Part shown: positions 8,535-17,655 of the stretch, piece after piece
How positions within the stretch are numbered: the first letter of the stretch is position 1
Layout of the letters: each line of letters opens with the position of its first letter
NCBI RefSeq assembly: GCF_000171815.1
Contig: NZ_ABGR01000004.1
Span: forward strand, 1-64,000
DNA length: 64,000 nt
Direction of reading: 5' to 3'
Origin: Vibrio sp. AND4
GTDB lineage: Bacteria > Pseudomonadota > Gammaproteobacteria > Enterobacterales > Vibrionaceae
Translations under genes and position numbers: made by a program
Notes under the pieces: generated by a model
Databases searched by the model: none
The model's input: the letters and a program-made list of their open reading frames with translations, nothing else
What the model was told of the DNA's origin: nothing

Positions 8535-9521
8535 TTACACTGGAGCGAGATTAAATACGTGCTTATCCATCATATTTACCATACGACCAATCTCTGGTTT
8601 GGTGATGGTGTCATTGGCGCCAAGAGATAATGCTTTCACACGGTTATCTTCACTCATTAACGAAGAAAACATCACGATAGGCATTTCGTCGTATTCTTTA
8701 GACTCGCGCAGTCGTTTGACTAAATGCATGCCGTCCATACGAGGCATCTCCACATCAGTCACAACAGCATCAAGTAACTCACTAACCGGCATATTTTCTT
8801 TTCTGGCGACTTCGATGAGATCCATCAACTTCTCGTACGCTTCGCCACCATCTTTGCATGTGATGACGTTGTAACCAGCTGACGTTAGTGTTTCTTGAAT
8901 CATAGAACGAATAAACGCGGAGTCATCAACAACCATTATCGTCTTCGCATTGCGCTTACCGACCATACGTTGATTAAGATCGACCGACTTATCTCCCATC
9001 ACGTCGTACTTCTCCATACTCAGTTCAGGGTTAATGTCTGCAATGATTTTCTCAAAATCCAAAATCATAATCAGGTTGCCATCTTTACGGACAACGGCAA
9101 CAACACAATCTTGCTCTCCAGCCTCTAAAAATTGGCTTGGGGATTCCACATCATTCCAAGAAATACGGTGGATACGCGAAATGCTGTCGATCAAGAAGCC
9201 ATTAGTCATCTTGTTAAAGTCGGTAACGATAACAAATTTACTCTCGAGGTCAGAACGAGTAGGTACACCCAACCACCCCGCAAGATCAACAAGGGGAGTG
9301 AGTACGTCGCGCGACGAAAAAACACCGATCATATGAGGTTGCGCATTCGGATAATCAGTCGTCTCCGGTACGCGAATCACTTCTCGCACTTTAGCGACGT
9401 TGATACCGTAATAACATGTCTTCGTGCTGCCATCTGGCAATTTTTTTTCTAAATGGAACTCAATGATTTCAAGTTCATTGGTGCCACTTTCAGTTAGAAT
9501 AGTACTGGTTACGTTGCTCAT
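8535..9521 (-). CDS. cheV: Chemotaxis coupling protein CheV (CheW-REC)
   Basis: Chemotaxis adaptor linking receptors to CheA, 328 residues. Residues about 15-165 form a CheW-like domain (TCYYGINVAKVREVIRVPE is the typical first strand pair), and about 193-325 a receiver domain with VVDDS (acidic pocket, Asp 199-200), phospho-acceptor Asp 256 in VVTDVEMPRMDG and Lys in TKPE. The receiver allows phosphorylation-dependent adaptation. Single gene; no flagellar or other chemotaxis genes nearby, which is common for cheV copies in vibrios. Confidence 0.95.
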   Translation of the reverse strand: MSNVTSTILTESGTNELEIIEFHLEKKLPDGSTKTCYYGINVAKVREVIRVPETTDYPNAQPHMIGVFSSRDVLTPLVDLAGWLGVPTRSDLESKFVIVTDFNKMTNGFLIDSISRIHRISWNDVESPSQFLEAGEQDCVVAVVRKDGNLIMILDFEKIIADINPELSMEKYDVMGDKSVDLNQRMVGKRNAKTIMVVDDSAFIRSMIQETLTSAGYNVITCKDGGEAYEKLMDLIEVARKENMPVSELLDAVVTDVEMPRMDGMHLVKRLRESKEYDEMPIVMFSSLMSEDNRVKALSLGANDTITKPEIGRMVNMMDKHVFNLAPV

Positions 9522-10108
9522 AAACCCAATTATCCAAAATACGCATCATAAAAAGATTGATGCCTTGCCACAAAGAATCACTTCATAGGCGAAAATTTTT
9601 GAGAATCCTTTTGTAATCTTTGAGACAGAGTTTGTAAATAACCAAAAGGATGCGGACTGCACATTTCTATATTAAATACTAAAATTTCGTTCTACTTTTG
9701 CACAAAAATACAGCTAAGCAGTCAATATAAAAAGGCGTCTTTGGTATTAGCGGCCGATAAGAAAAAAAGTTTAGTCTTAAATTAATGCGCTCGGCCTGAA
9801 AATCGTTATCTCAAACACTCATACTTCATTACCGTCATTATAATAAGCATCAGAATGCGTAATAACCAATCGAGGAAAGCAAACTTTCCAAGTGGTTATT
9901 TTATGAACTAACTTATTGCTTATAGACTATTTAATCTATCGATATCGCAATAATGAGACGGTGAATTTCGAAAATTGAAATTCTCATTTTCAACAACTGG
10001 TTACAGATTTTTCCTACAATACAAATCTGTAAGAAATATCTAAGTCTATAAAAAATAGTGCTGAACGGAAGTGGCAAATAAAATTCAAACGCAAGTTGAG
10101 GCACAAAT
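9522..10108. other. Intergenic region upstream of the NarL-type regulator
   Basis: 587 AT-rich bases between divergent cheV and the response-regulator gene; no convincing gene. It contains a 9-bp inverted repeat ATCCTTTTG (9605-9613) / CAAAAGGAT (9643-9651) on the cheV side and a two-tier hairpin at 9861-9900. Confidence 0.5.
9861..9900 (+). other. Two-tier hairpin
   Basis: AATAACCA pairs with TGGTTATT and, inside it, GGAAAG pairs with CTTTCC around a CAAA loop. It lies 209 bases before the response-regulator ATG. No real T run follows, so it may be a leader structure or the end of a small RNA. Confidence 0.35.
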
Positions 10109-10717
10109 ATGAATAACGCTCTTGTTATCGACAACCAGCCGTTATATAGCGAAGCGCTAGCTTCTTTAGTTAAAACCGTTTTCCAGCCCAGTAATGTTCT
10201 GGAATCAACAGATAGCTCCGAAATTATGGAGATCATTCGTAACCAAGCTGTTGATTTGGTTATTTTGGATGTAGTGCTAGGTGGCAAAGATGGTATGCGC
10301 CTGGCAATGAACATATTAGCGACAGGCTACCAAGGTAAAATTATATTTATTTCCTCTAGCGATTATTCGAGCTTATCTAAAGCTGCTTATGAAATGGGTG
10401 CACATGGTTTTCTAAGTAAAAATGAAGCAAAATCAACCATTATGGATGCCATTGTTAGCGTAATGCGGGGATATACTGTTTTCAAAATAACGCCAAACCA
10501 ATCATCGAGCAACATTGGCTTATCAAATCGTGAAGCGATGGTATTTCATTACCTCACGCAAGGTTACTCAAATAAGAGAATTTCTGAACACCTTTCATTG
10601 AGCGCTAAAACTATCAGTACTTATAAAACAAGAATTTTAAAGAAATACCATGCAGCATCTGTGGTCGAACTTCTGAACGTTCTTGACCAAGCAGAACCTA
10701 AGAACCTTTGTCGTTAG
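10109..10717 (+). CDS. NarL/FixJ-type response regulator (RocA1/BvgA-like)
   Basis: DNA-binding response regulator, 202 residues: receiver domain about 1-120 with phospho-acceptor Asp 54 (VILDVVLGG) and Lys 104 (LSK), and a LuxR-type helix-turn-helix about 136-195 (LSNREAMVFHYL, then SAKTISTYKTRILKKY). The acidic pocket is DN rather than DD, a mild variation. It is a paralogue of the regulator at 11939-12538; the two lie on either side of a LysR gene. By family it is likely phosphorylated by a BvgS-type kinase such as the one encoded at 13704. Confidence 0.88.
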   Translation: MNNALVIDNQPLYSEALASLVKTVFQPSNVLESTDSSEIMEIIRNQAVDLVILDVVLGGKDGMRLAMNILATGYQGKIIFISSSDYSSLSKAAYEMGAHGFLSKNEAKSTIMDAIVSVMRGYTVFKITPNQSSSNIGLSNREAMVFHYLTQGYSNKRISEHLSLSAKTISTYKTRILKKYHAASVVELLNVLDQAEPKNLCR

Positions 10718-10748
10718 CCTTCCAATCTACGCAACTCTAACAATATAA

Positions 10749-11636
10749 TTAAGTAATCACATACTTGGCGATAGCATCAGTTAACAGCTGGTGCATTGAA
10801 TTGTTACGATGTGTTTGTTTCATTTGTACCACCACTTTCGGGAGTCCGTGAAGATAAAAAGTTTCGGGGACCGGGATATAATGGAAGCCTTTGATTGGTT
10901 CTTGAAACTCCAACAAAATCGTCGCAGCGCCTCTCATCTTAATTACCTTGAGCAAACTGGTAATGTTCCCGATCGTGGCAACTCGATCAATATTCACCCC
11001 ACTTTCCTCAAGTGCGCGCTTGGTAACTTGCTCCCTATCCTTCCAACCTGCCATCTCAAGCAGAATAAATTTAAGCTGACAGGCTTGTTCTAATTCTGTA
11101 ATACCTAATTCATCTGGCACCACGATTACGGCTCGAGTATGACCAATAAACTGTTGATGAATGGATTTTGGGTACTCTTCATTAAAGTAGTGAAGCTGTA
11201 TATCAACTTTACCTCCAAGGAGGTCATCAACAGTGCTGTCAGCATTGGTTGCGACATTAACGTACGCGTTCGGAAACAACTTCATCAGATCATCTAAAAG
11301 TAGATGACCAAAAGATTGTTGAGCGGATTGCGGCAAGCAGATAGTGATACTCCTGTCATAAGACAAGGGATCGAACTCACGTCTGATCAAACATGTCTCT
11401 AACTGATCGAGTGCACTGGTAATTTCGGGTAATTTCCTCTTTAAATAATTCGTAGGCTCAAAATGATGGGCGTGTCGGATAAACAGTTCATCCTCTAACT
11501 GCGCTCGCAAGCGGGTGAGGTACTTACTAATAGAAGCTTCACTTTTTCCCAATGCTTTAGCGACAGGTTTAAGTTGACGATGTCGTTCTAGTAGCACCAA
11601 AATTTTAAGAAGATTTAGATCGAGATCTTTATTCAC
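10749..11636 (-). CDS. LysR family transcriptional regulator
   Basis: LysR-type regulator of about 295 residues: N-terminal winged helix (DLDLNLLKILVLLERH, then AKALGKSEASISKYLTRLR, a recognition helix with Ser-Ile-Ser where many have Ser-Ala-Val) and a C-terminal effector-binding domain. The open frame begins with a TTG at 11660, but the GTG at 11636 gives the normal start VNKDLDLNLLKIL. Located between two paralogous NarL-type regulators, convergent with one and downstream of the other's terminator. Its ligand and targets are unknown. Confidence 0.85.
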   Translation of the reverse strand: MNKDLDLNLLKILVLLERHRQLKPVAKALGKSEASISKYLTRLRAQLEDELFIRHAHHFEPTNYLKRKLPEITSALDQLETCLIRREFDPLSYDRSITICLPQSAQQSFGHLLLDDLMKLFPNAYVNVATNADSTVDDLLGGKVDIQLHYFNEEYPKSIHQQFIGHTRAVIVVPDELGITELEQACQLKFILLEMAGWKDREQVTKRALEESGVNIDRVATIGNITSLLKVIKMRGAATILLEFQEPIKGFHYIPVPETFYLHGLPKVVVQMKQTHRNNSMHQLLTDAIAKYVIT

Positions 11637-11697
11637 AACGTGGATACCAAACAGAATCAATGACTAAGTAATGTTTTTATAATTTATTTAGACTAAA

Positions 11698-11730
11698 AAT
11701 AAAAAAGCAGCCTTTTGATAAGCTGCTTTA
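11698..11730 (-). terminator. Terminator of the kinase/EAL/regulator operon
   Basis: Stem AAAGCAGC / GCTGCTTT with a ten-base loop; read on the minus strand it is followed by TTTTTT. It ends transcripts from the operon upstream before the LysR gene. Confidence 0.75.
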
Positions 11731-11938
11731 CTATAGAAGACCAAAGAAACGGTATGGTCAAGTCTATCAAACTTTATTAACGCCATTTAGTGACAATTCA
11801 GTGATTTTTATGATTAAGACATTGTCTCAATCTTGATCCACTCTCCCACTGTCCCATGGTGCTAAATGGGGATTGGGTACTCATAAGAAACGCCAAACCA
11901 AAACGGGAGACAGTCTAAAGTTTTAGTTTCGTACCGTA

Positions 11939-12538
11939 TTAGATATCTGCGATTTTTGAGAGTTCGACGATATTCTTCACGTTAAACTTTTCCAGCAATC
12001 GCCTTTTGTAAGTGCTCACTGTTTTATCACTGATAGAGAGTATATCCGCAATATCTCGGTTACTCTTTCCTTGCAAAAGCAGCTTCATTACTGAGTTTTC
12101 ACGGTTAGACAACGATGGCGTGCTGCTGCTCTCTTCTACCGTCGGTTTAAACTTGAAGAATGAATATCCTTTAGCCACAGCTTCAATCGCATCTTTTAAG
12201 ATATCGTGGTTTTCAGATTTACACACATAACCGTCAGCACCCGATCGAAATGCCATTTGGCTGTACATATGGCTAGTCTCCGCAGAAAAGAAAATCGACT
12301 TACCTTTAAAACCATGAGACTTAATACGCTTATAAAAATCATAACCATCGCAATCCGCAAGGTTTACATCCAAAATTAATAGCCCTATGTTTCCCTCTTT
12401 TAGGATTTTGAGTGCATCCTTAGAACTCGTTGCCGTGGTTACCTCGTCAGCAATCTCCAAGCTCTCAACTAAAGATTTGATAGCAATACAGACAAGTGGG
12501 TGATCGTCAAAGATCAAACAGTTAAATTTATTCATCAT
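11939..12538 (-). CDS. NarL/FixJ-type response regulator (RocA1-like)
   Basis: Response regulator of 199 residues. Receiver: DDH pocket at 11-13, phospho-acceptor Asp 57 in LILDVNLAD, Lys 107. LuxR-type output domain: LSNRENSVMKLLLQGKSNRD and DKTVSTYKRRLLEKF. It follows the EAL gene by three bases, and with the hybrid kinase gives the order kinase, REC-EAL, NarL regulator, as in Pseudomonas rocS1-rocR-rocA1. In that system RocA1 is activated by the kinase and controls fimbriae and secretion genes; the targets here are unknown. Confidence 0.88.
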   Translation of the reverse strand: MMNKFNCLIFDDHPLVCIAIKSLVESLEIADEVTTATSSKDALKILKEGNIGLLILDVNLADCDGYDFYKRIKSHGFKGKSIFFSAETSHMYSQMAFRSGADGYVCKSENHDILKDAIEAVAKGYSFFKFKPTVEESSSTPSLSNRENSVMKLLLQGKSNRDIADILSISDKTVSTYKRRLLEKFNVKNIVELSKIADI

Positions 12539-12541
12539 TTT

Positions 12542-13711
12542 TTATCTCAGTATTGTTATTGCTTCTAAAGGCATAGGTTTGTCGATGAAGTAGCCTTGGC
12601 ACACATCGACTGTGTAATTGCGTAATGCCTTCAGTGTCATCTCGTCTTCCACGCCTTCCGCAACAACACTAATATTTAGGTTTCTAGCAAGGGTGCAAAT
12701 TGCTAACACTATGTTTTTCTTTTTGGGATCATGAACCAACCCCTGAACAAATGAGCGATCAATTTTCAGTTCGTTGAAAGGCAGTTGAGCCAGCTTTTCT
12801 AAAGACGATGAGCCAGTACCGAAATCATCAATGCTGACCGTCACGCCGCTCATTCGAAATTTGAGTAGATTTTTATACAATGCAAAAGTAACTTGAAACG
12901 TATCACGCTCGGTAATCTCAATCGTAAAACGTTCAGGGCCAACGCCATTGTCGTGGCATTGTTCAATGAATTTATTCGCAAAATCAGGGTTTTCGAGATT
13001 GCCATGATCAACGTTAAGTGAGACATGATGTTTGAGCCCTCGGTCTCTCATATCGTATAACGCGTTATTAAACACAACTTGAAATAAATCGCCGGATAAA
13101 TGATCACGCTCTACTATTGAAAGAAAAGTATCAGGTGAAAGCACCCCGTGAATAGGATGAAGCCAGCGCGCTAAAGCCTCGTAGCCGATGACATCACCTG
13201 TCATCAAATTCATTAACGGTTGATAATAGTTTTTTATACGCCCTTCTTTCAGTGCTAACAGAAACTCCTGATCTTGGATTCGGATATCTTGACTATGACT
13301 ACCTTGCTGGAAGCTGGTGTTTTTTGACAGATCAACATCCGCTCTTTTAATCATCTCGACAACTTGGTGTTCCTTATAGGGTTTATGCAGCTTGCCTAAT
13401 ACTTCAAAACTGAACGTTTCACACATTGCTACCACCGTTGCCATAATCGCAAATTCCATTGCGCTGGCCAGTACAACCTTTCCTTCAAATCCAATTTGAT
13501 TGAGCATCTCCATCATATCGATACCGTCTTTACCTGGCATTTGTAAATCACAAAATACAATATCGATATTCGACTCTCTCACATGTCGAATCGCAGTATC
13601 AACATCTTCGAACGTCGTAACATTGACTTCATGTTGAAGCAAAATCTGTTTGAGCACGATGATTTGCAATGGATGATCATCAATCACCATGACGTTCAGT
13701 GATTTACTCAT
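12542..13711 (-). CDS. REC-EAL cyclic di-GMP phosphodiesterase (RocR-like)
   Basis: Response regulator with an EAL output, 389 residues. Receiver about 5-125 (DDHP at 11-14; phospho-acceptor in FCDLQMPGKDG, Asp 55). EAL domain about 150-385 with every residue expected in an active enzyme: Glu 178 in YEAL, Asn 233 in SLNVD, Glu 265 in IEITE, Asp 295-296 in DDFGTG, Lys 316 in LKIDRS, Glu 352 in AEGVE and Gln 372. It should hydrolyse cyclic di-GMP to pGpG. No DNA-binding domain, so RocR-like rather than VieA-like. Its start overlaps the kinase gene's end by eight bases. Confidence 0.92.
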   Translation of the reverse strand: MSKSLNVMVIDDHPLQIIVLKQILLQHEVNVTTFEDVDTAIRHVRESNIDIVFCDLQMPGKDGIDMMEMLNQIGFEGKVVLASAMEFAIMATVVAMCETFSFEVLGKLHKPYKEHQVVEMIKRADVDLSKNTSFQQGSHSQDIRIQDQEFLLALKEGRIKNYYQPLMNLMTGDVIGYEALARWLHPIHGVLSPDTFLSIVERDHLSGDLFQVVFNNALYDMRDRGLKHHVSLNVDHGNLENPDFANKFIEQCHDNGVGPERFTIEITERDTFQVTFALYKNLLKFRMSGVTVSIDDFGTGSSSLEKLAQLPFNELKIDRSFVQGLVHDPKKKNIVLAICTLARNLNISVVAEGVEDEMTLKALRNYTVDVCQGYFIDKPMPLEAITILR

Positions 13712-16700
13712 GACCTTTCATCCAATCTTCTGCTCGATGGATCTCTTGTTCTATTCGGCTAGCAAGCCGTGAAATGTGAGTTTCAAATTCCACACCTGTT
13801 GCTTTTTCTGTATCGATACACAATTCGACTAAATCGGAAGCACCAACCGCCCCTAACGCGCCTTTAACGCCATGGATTATCCTTTTCTTTTCTTGTTCGC
13901 TCGTCACTGCTTTTAAATTAGATATCTCTTTCGTCATCGAGCTCTTAAATACTTTCGCTATCTCATAAGCGCCTTTATTCTTGAATTTCTCGAGCCATTC
14001 AGGCCATAGTCTCTCTTTATCCTGACTAAGGTAAGGCAAGAGTTTCGACCTCAATTTTTCTAGGTCATAAGGCTTATTTAAGATGTCATCGATACCAATA
14101 TTTTTGGCATGTTCATTGGCTAAACGCGAATCTTCCGCCGTCACACCAATCACAGGAATTGTCGCCAAATCTGCATTTGATTTGAGCTTTTTCACCAGCT
14201 CGAACCCGTCCATCTCTGGCATATGAAAATCGGTTAAAATCAACGTTATATGCTCATCATGATGGACGTATTGCCATGCCTCCTGACCATTACTCACGAT
14301 CACAGGTTCAATGCCCAACTCTTGCAGTTGCATTGTGATAACACTCTGGTTAATCGGGTTATCTTCTACCACTAAAACCGTGCCACGCCTCCAACTTACA
14401 TCTTTAAGGATCGGAGAGTTCTCCGGTTTTTTAGAGCAATCTTGACTTAACAAAGCCAGTAAAGTGTCGGGATATTTGGCCTCAGTGGAACTCAAGCCAC
14501 AGTGACTGTCGTGAGCGCAAATTAAGTTAAGCCCTTCATATTTTCCTTGGGAAGAAAACTTACCAGTAAGGTCAGGGCTGACATCCGTAGAGACCATTCC
14601 CCATGTCACACACCAGTCACGCACATTGGAGGGAAGCATTGGCGAAAATGAGTAACCAATATTTGGTTGATGACATGGTTCACAAGGAACAATAGGAAGC
14701 TTCACCAGCATCGTGGTCCCAAGCCCTAACTGTGAGTCGATGTATAATTCTCCGCCCATGCACTTTACAAGACGATCGACGATGCTTAAACCTAATCCAG
14801 TGCCTCCATATTTGCGTGTAATCGTATCATCAGCCTGGACAAAGGGTTGTAAAATGCCTTCAAGTTGCGTATCACTCATACCGATGCCCGTATCTGCTAC
14901 TTTTAAGATCAGCTTACGTTCGCTCAGTGCAACGCTCACATTGATTTCACCATCACTGGTAAACTTAACGGCGTTTGAAAGTAAATTAGTCGCAATTTGT
15001 ACGAGCCGTACAGGATCAACTTTTAACCAAGGGGTATTAAACGGTTTAAAGAGCACTCGATAATCCAAACCTTTGCTTACGGCTTTAGGTTCAAAGCTAC
15101 GGACGACATCACACAAGGTTGTTAGTACATCGGTTTGTATCGGGGTAACCTTTAATTGCCCTGCTTCAAGTTTGGAGTAATCCAACACTTCATCCACCAA
15201 CAAATTTAGGTGGTTTAAAGATCGCATGGCTTGAGTGATTAACTCTTTACTATTTCCGCTATCTGCCTGTCGCGTCAGTAAATCCAGCAAACCATGGGCC
15301 GCTGATAAAGGCGTTCTTAATTCATGACTCATCGTCGCTAAAAAACTTTCACGTGCTCGAACGGCCGTCTGTGCTCTTTCTTGTGCAACGATCAAGGCAA
15401 GTTCTCGTTCTTGCTGCTCGGTAATGTCTTGAATAATCGTTAAAACAAACTTCTTTTTACTACTTGGTGAAAGTATCGATTTTCTCTCACGGTAGACATG
15501 CTGGATACCAAGCTTACAGTTTTTTGCTGCCGTCGTATCTGAGAGACGTTTCCCTGCAATGACTTGTTGAAGCTCTGCAGCATTGTCTACCAGCGGACTA
15601 GCACTATGCCGACTCTCAATCGTGCAACCTTTGCAGCGTTTATTACGATAAAGAGAGCAATTGCTCATCTGAATCTGGTTATCTTCGCCATGAATAAAGA
15701 CGATGCTGTTGATCTCTTGAATAATATCCATGAGCCATTGCTTTTCTTTTTCTTCGTTGGTGGCGTTAAGCTCTGCTAGGCTAATTTTCAGTTTAAGATG
15801 CGCCAATACGAAGTAGACAATTGCCAATAGCACCGCAAACATTGCCGAAGCAAAAAGAACAATAGTAAAAACATCTTCTTCATCATAACCATAAACAAGA
15901 TTGAAATTGCGGTGCGCTCGATTGAGCTTGTCGATCTCTCTCGCATCAATAGTGTCAATGATGCTATCAAGGATTTTCTTTAACTTGGTATTATTATCCG
16001 CGACAGCAAATGCAATGGAGAGCGTCAAAACATCCTTTTTACTAATGATCAGCCCGTCAATATTATCGTGCGCTATCATGCTATGAACGATATCATCAGG
16101 CACATAGGCAACATCAATTTTACCTGCTTTAAGATCGGTTAATAGCCGTTTTAAATCGTCATAACGAGTGAAGTTCTCTTCTTCCCATGAATCGAGATTT
16201 ATCAAACCCTGCCTTTTCAGGCTCATGAGAATACCAGATTTAACAGCATGCGACGGATGGTTTTCTACATCAACAGCTTCAATCGCGACAAAATTGTTGT
16301 GCATAAATGGCTTGGTAATAAGCCAGTCTGAAGATTGCGCATAATCCACATAGGCAACGGGCACGATATCCGCGTCAAATTCCGTCAAACCACTGTTTAA
16401 GCTGTTGCTAGGCTTGACGTATTCAAATCTCAATCCTGTTCTTGATTGAACTAAATCGATAAAATCGGGGAGAAAGCCATCTAAGCGGCTGGTGTGTGCG
16501 TTGCGGTAGAGAAATGGGAAGGCTTCTTCACTGCTGCTGTAGGTAATCGTCTGTTTATTATCAGGGTCGCGACGATATTCAACCAATAACTTGTCACTTA
16601 CGTGGTATGGGTTCTTTGATGCAACAGAGCGAATGTTCTTACCATTACGCTCCCAGCTTAAAATACGATTGATTTTATCGACAAGATCTTGGTTAGACTT

Positions 16701-17354
16701 AGATGCGATGAAGCGTACTTCCTCTTCATTCAACCAACTTGGTATATCAACCGAACCGTTAACGATATCTTTCTGATCTAAATACTGGTTAATCGCCACA
16801 TACGTCGAAATAAATGCATTTGCTCGACCATGTCTCACCTCTTCGAAGGCATTAACGCGGCTCTCCATTGGATGAATGTTGGTCGCGCCCATGTCTTCGA
16901 GGTACTGACAGTAAACTGTTCCAACAACACATACCCATTTAAGTTCGCGTGGATCACGCTTGAAGTAGCTGTCTTCACGATACCAGACTGCAATCGTACT
17001 AGAGAAGAAAGGGGCAGAGAAAATAAAATGATCTTCACGTTCAGGGGTTTTACTGAAACCCACCGCTCCATCAATCTTACCTTCTTCAATATCATTTAAG
17101 AGTTCAGGTATCCCCGTGTAAGGGCGCAAAACAAGGTTATAGTTGAGCACCTTCGCAATATTGGTCAGGTAATCAAGATTAATCCCATAGAACGCCCCAA
17201 CCTTAATATCCGCTTCGGGGTCTGAAGTTTCTTGAATAATGGCACCAACTGTAATGGTTTTTGTCGGCATTTCCCGAGCAAGCGAGCAGGTTGGGCTCAC
17301 AATTCCAGAGAGTACGGCAAAGAGGAGAATTGTTTTTCTTAAAATGCTGAACAT
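13704..17354 (-). CDS. BvgS/RocS-type hybrid sensor kinase
   Basis: Membrane sensor kinase of 1,216 residues. Order: signal peptide, two periplasmic SBP_bac_3 (Venus-flytrap) domains, one membrane helix (IVLFASAMFAVLLAIVYFVLA), a PAS-like linker with a Cys cluster, HisKA (MSHELRTPLSAAHG), HATPase (NLLSNAVKF, DTGIGM, GGTGLGLSI), receiver (VVEDNPINQ, LTDFHMPEMDG) and a C-terminal HPt domain (IIHGVKGALGA). This is the unorthodox phosphorelay of BvgS, EvgS, VieS and RocS1. The ATG at 17354 is preferred over 17417 because GGAAG sits before it and the signal peptide then starts properly. Partners are probably the REC-EAL and NarL proteins downstream. Confidence 0.92.
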   Translation of the reverse strand: MFSILRKTILLFAVLSGIVSPTCSLAREMPTKTITVGAIIQETSDPEADIKVGAFYGINLDYLTNIAKVLNYNLVLRPYTGIPELLNDIEEGKIDGAVGFSKTPEREDHFIFSAPFFSSTIAVWYREDSYFKRDPRELKWVCVVGTVYCQYLEDMGATNIHPMESRVNAFEEVRHGRANAFISTYVAINQYLDQKDIVNGSVDIPSWLNEEEVRFIASKSNQDLVDKINRILSWERNGKNIRSVASKNPYHVSDKLLVEYRRDPDNKQTITYSSSEEAFPFLYRNAHTSRLDGFLPDFIDLVQSRTGLRFEYVKPSNSLNSGLTEFDADIVPVAYVDYAQSSDWLITKPFMHNNFVAIEAVDVENHPSHAVKSGILMSLKRQGLINLDSWEEENFTRYDDLKRLLTDLKAGKIDVAYVPDDIVHSMIAHDNIDGLIISKKDVLTLSIAFAVADNNTKLKKILDSIIDTIDAREIDKLNRAHRNFNLVYGYDEEDVFTIVLFASAMFAVLLAIVYFVLAHLKLKISLAELNATNEEKEKQWLMDIIQEINSIVFIHGEDNQIQMSNCSLYRNKRCKGCTIESRHSASPLVDNAAELQQVIAGKRLSDTTAAKNCKLGIQHVYRERKSILSPSSKKKFVLTIIQDITEQQERELALIVAQERAQTAVRARESFLATMSHELRTPLSAAHGLLDLLTRQADSGNSKELITQAMRSLNHLNLLVDEVLDYSKLEAGQLKVTPIQTDVLTTLCDVVRSFEPKAVSKGLDYRVLFKPFNTPWLKVDPVRLVQIATNLLSNAVKFTSDGEINVSVALSERKLILKVADTGIGMSDTQLEGILQPFVQADDTITRKYGGTGLGLSIVDRLVKCMGGELYIDSQLGLGTTMLVKLPIVPCEPCHQPNIGYSFSPMLPSNVRDWCVTWGMVSTDVSPDLTGKFSSQGKYEGLNLICAHDSHCGLSSTEAKYPDTLLALLSQDCSKKPENSPILKDVSWRRGTVLVVEDNPINQSVITMQLQELGIEPVIVSNGQEAWQYVHHDEHITLILTDFHMPEMDGFELVKKLKSNADLATIPVIGVTAEDSRLANEHAKNIGIDDILNKPYDLEKLRSKLLPYLSQDKERLWPEWLEKFKNKGAYEIAKVFKSSMTKEISNLKAVTSEQEKKRIIHGVKGALGAVGASDLVELCIDTEKATGVEFETHISRLASRIEQEIHRAEDWMKGHE

Positions 17355-17655
17355 AACGACTTCCACGGCTTGGAGTGTCAGATTAATTTGCACAGCGTAA
17401 ATGTCAAACATCGACAAATTTTAAAAGTGTTCTTATCTTATTGTTTTTAATTAACTTAATTTCCTTTTGTAAGATTAACCCTACATGATTATCCACCTTT
17501 AACTACAATGAATTTGTGTCTGCCATCTCATCACGAGAATATACAGGTTATTTAACATTTAAAAAGTAAAAAATACATTGTAGCAATGAAAACGATGAAC
17601 AATGTGCAATGTGCAAAAGGGTCACCTCGTCGAAGTGCCTTTAAATTGAACTGGC

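Noticed and set aside
9753..9760. GCCGATAA, the -10 box of flagellar sigma-28 promoters, near cheV
   Set aside because: It points away from cheV, and the only TAAA upstream is about 21 bases away instead of the usual 15.
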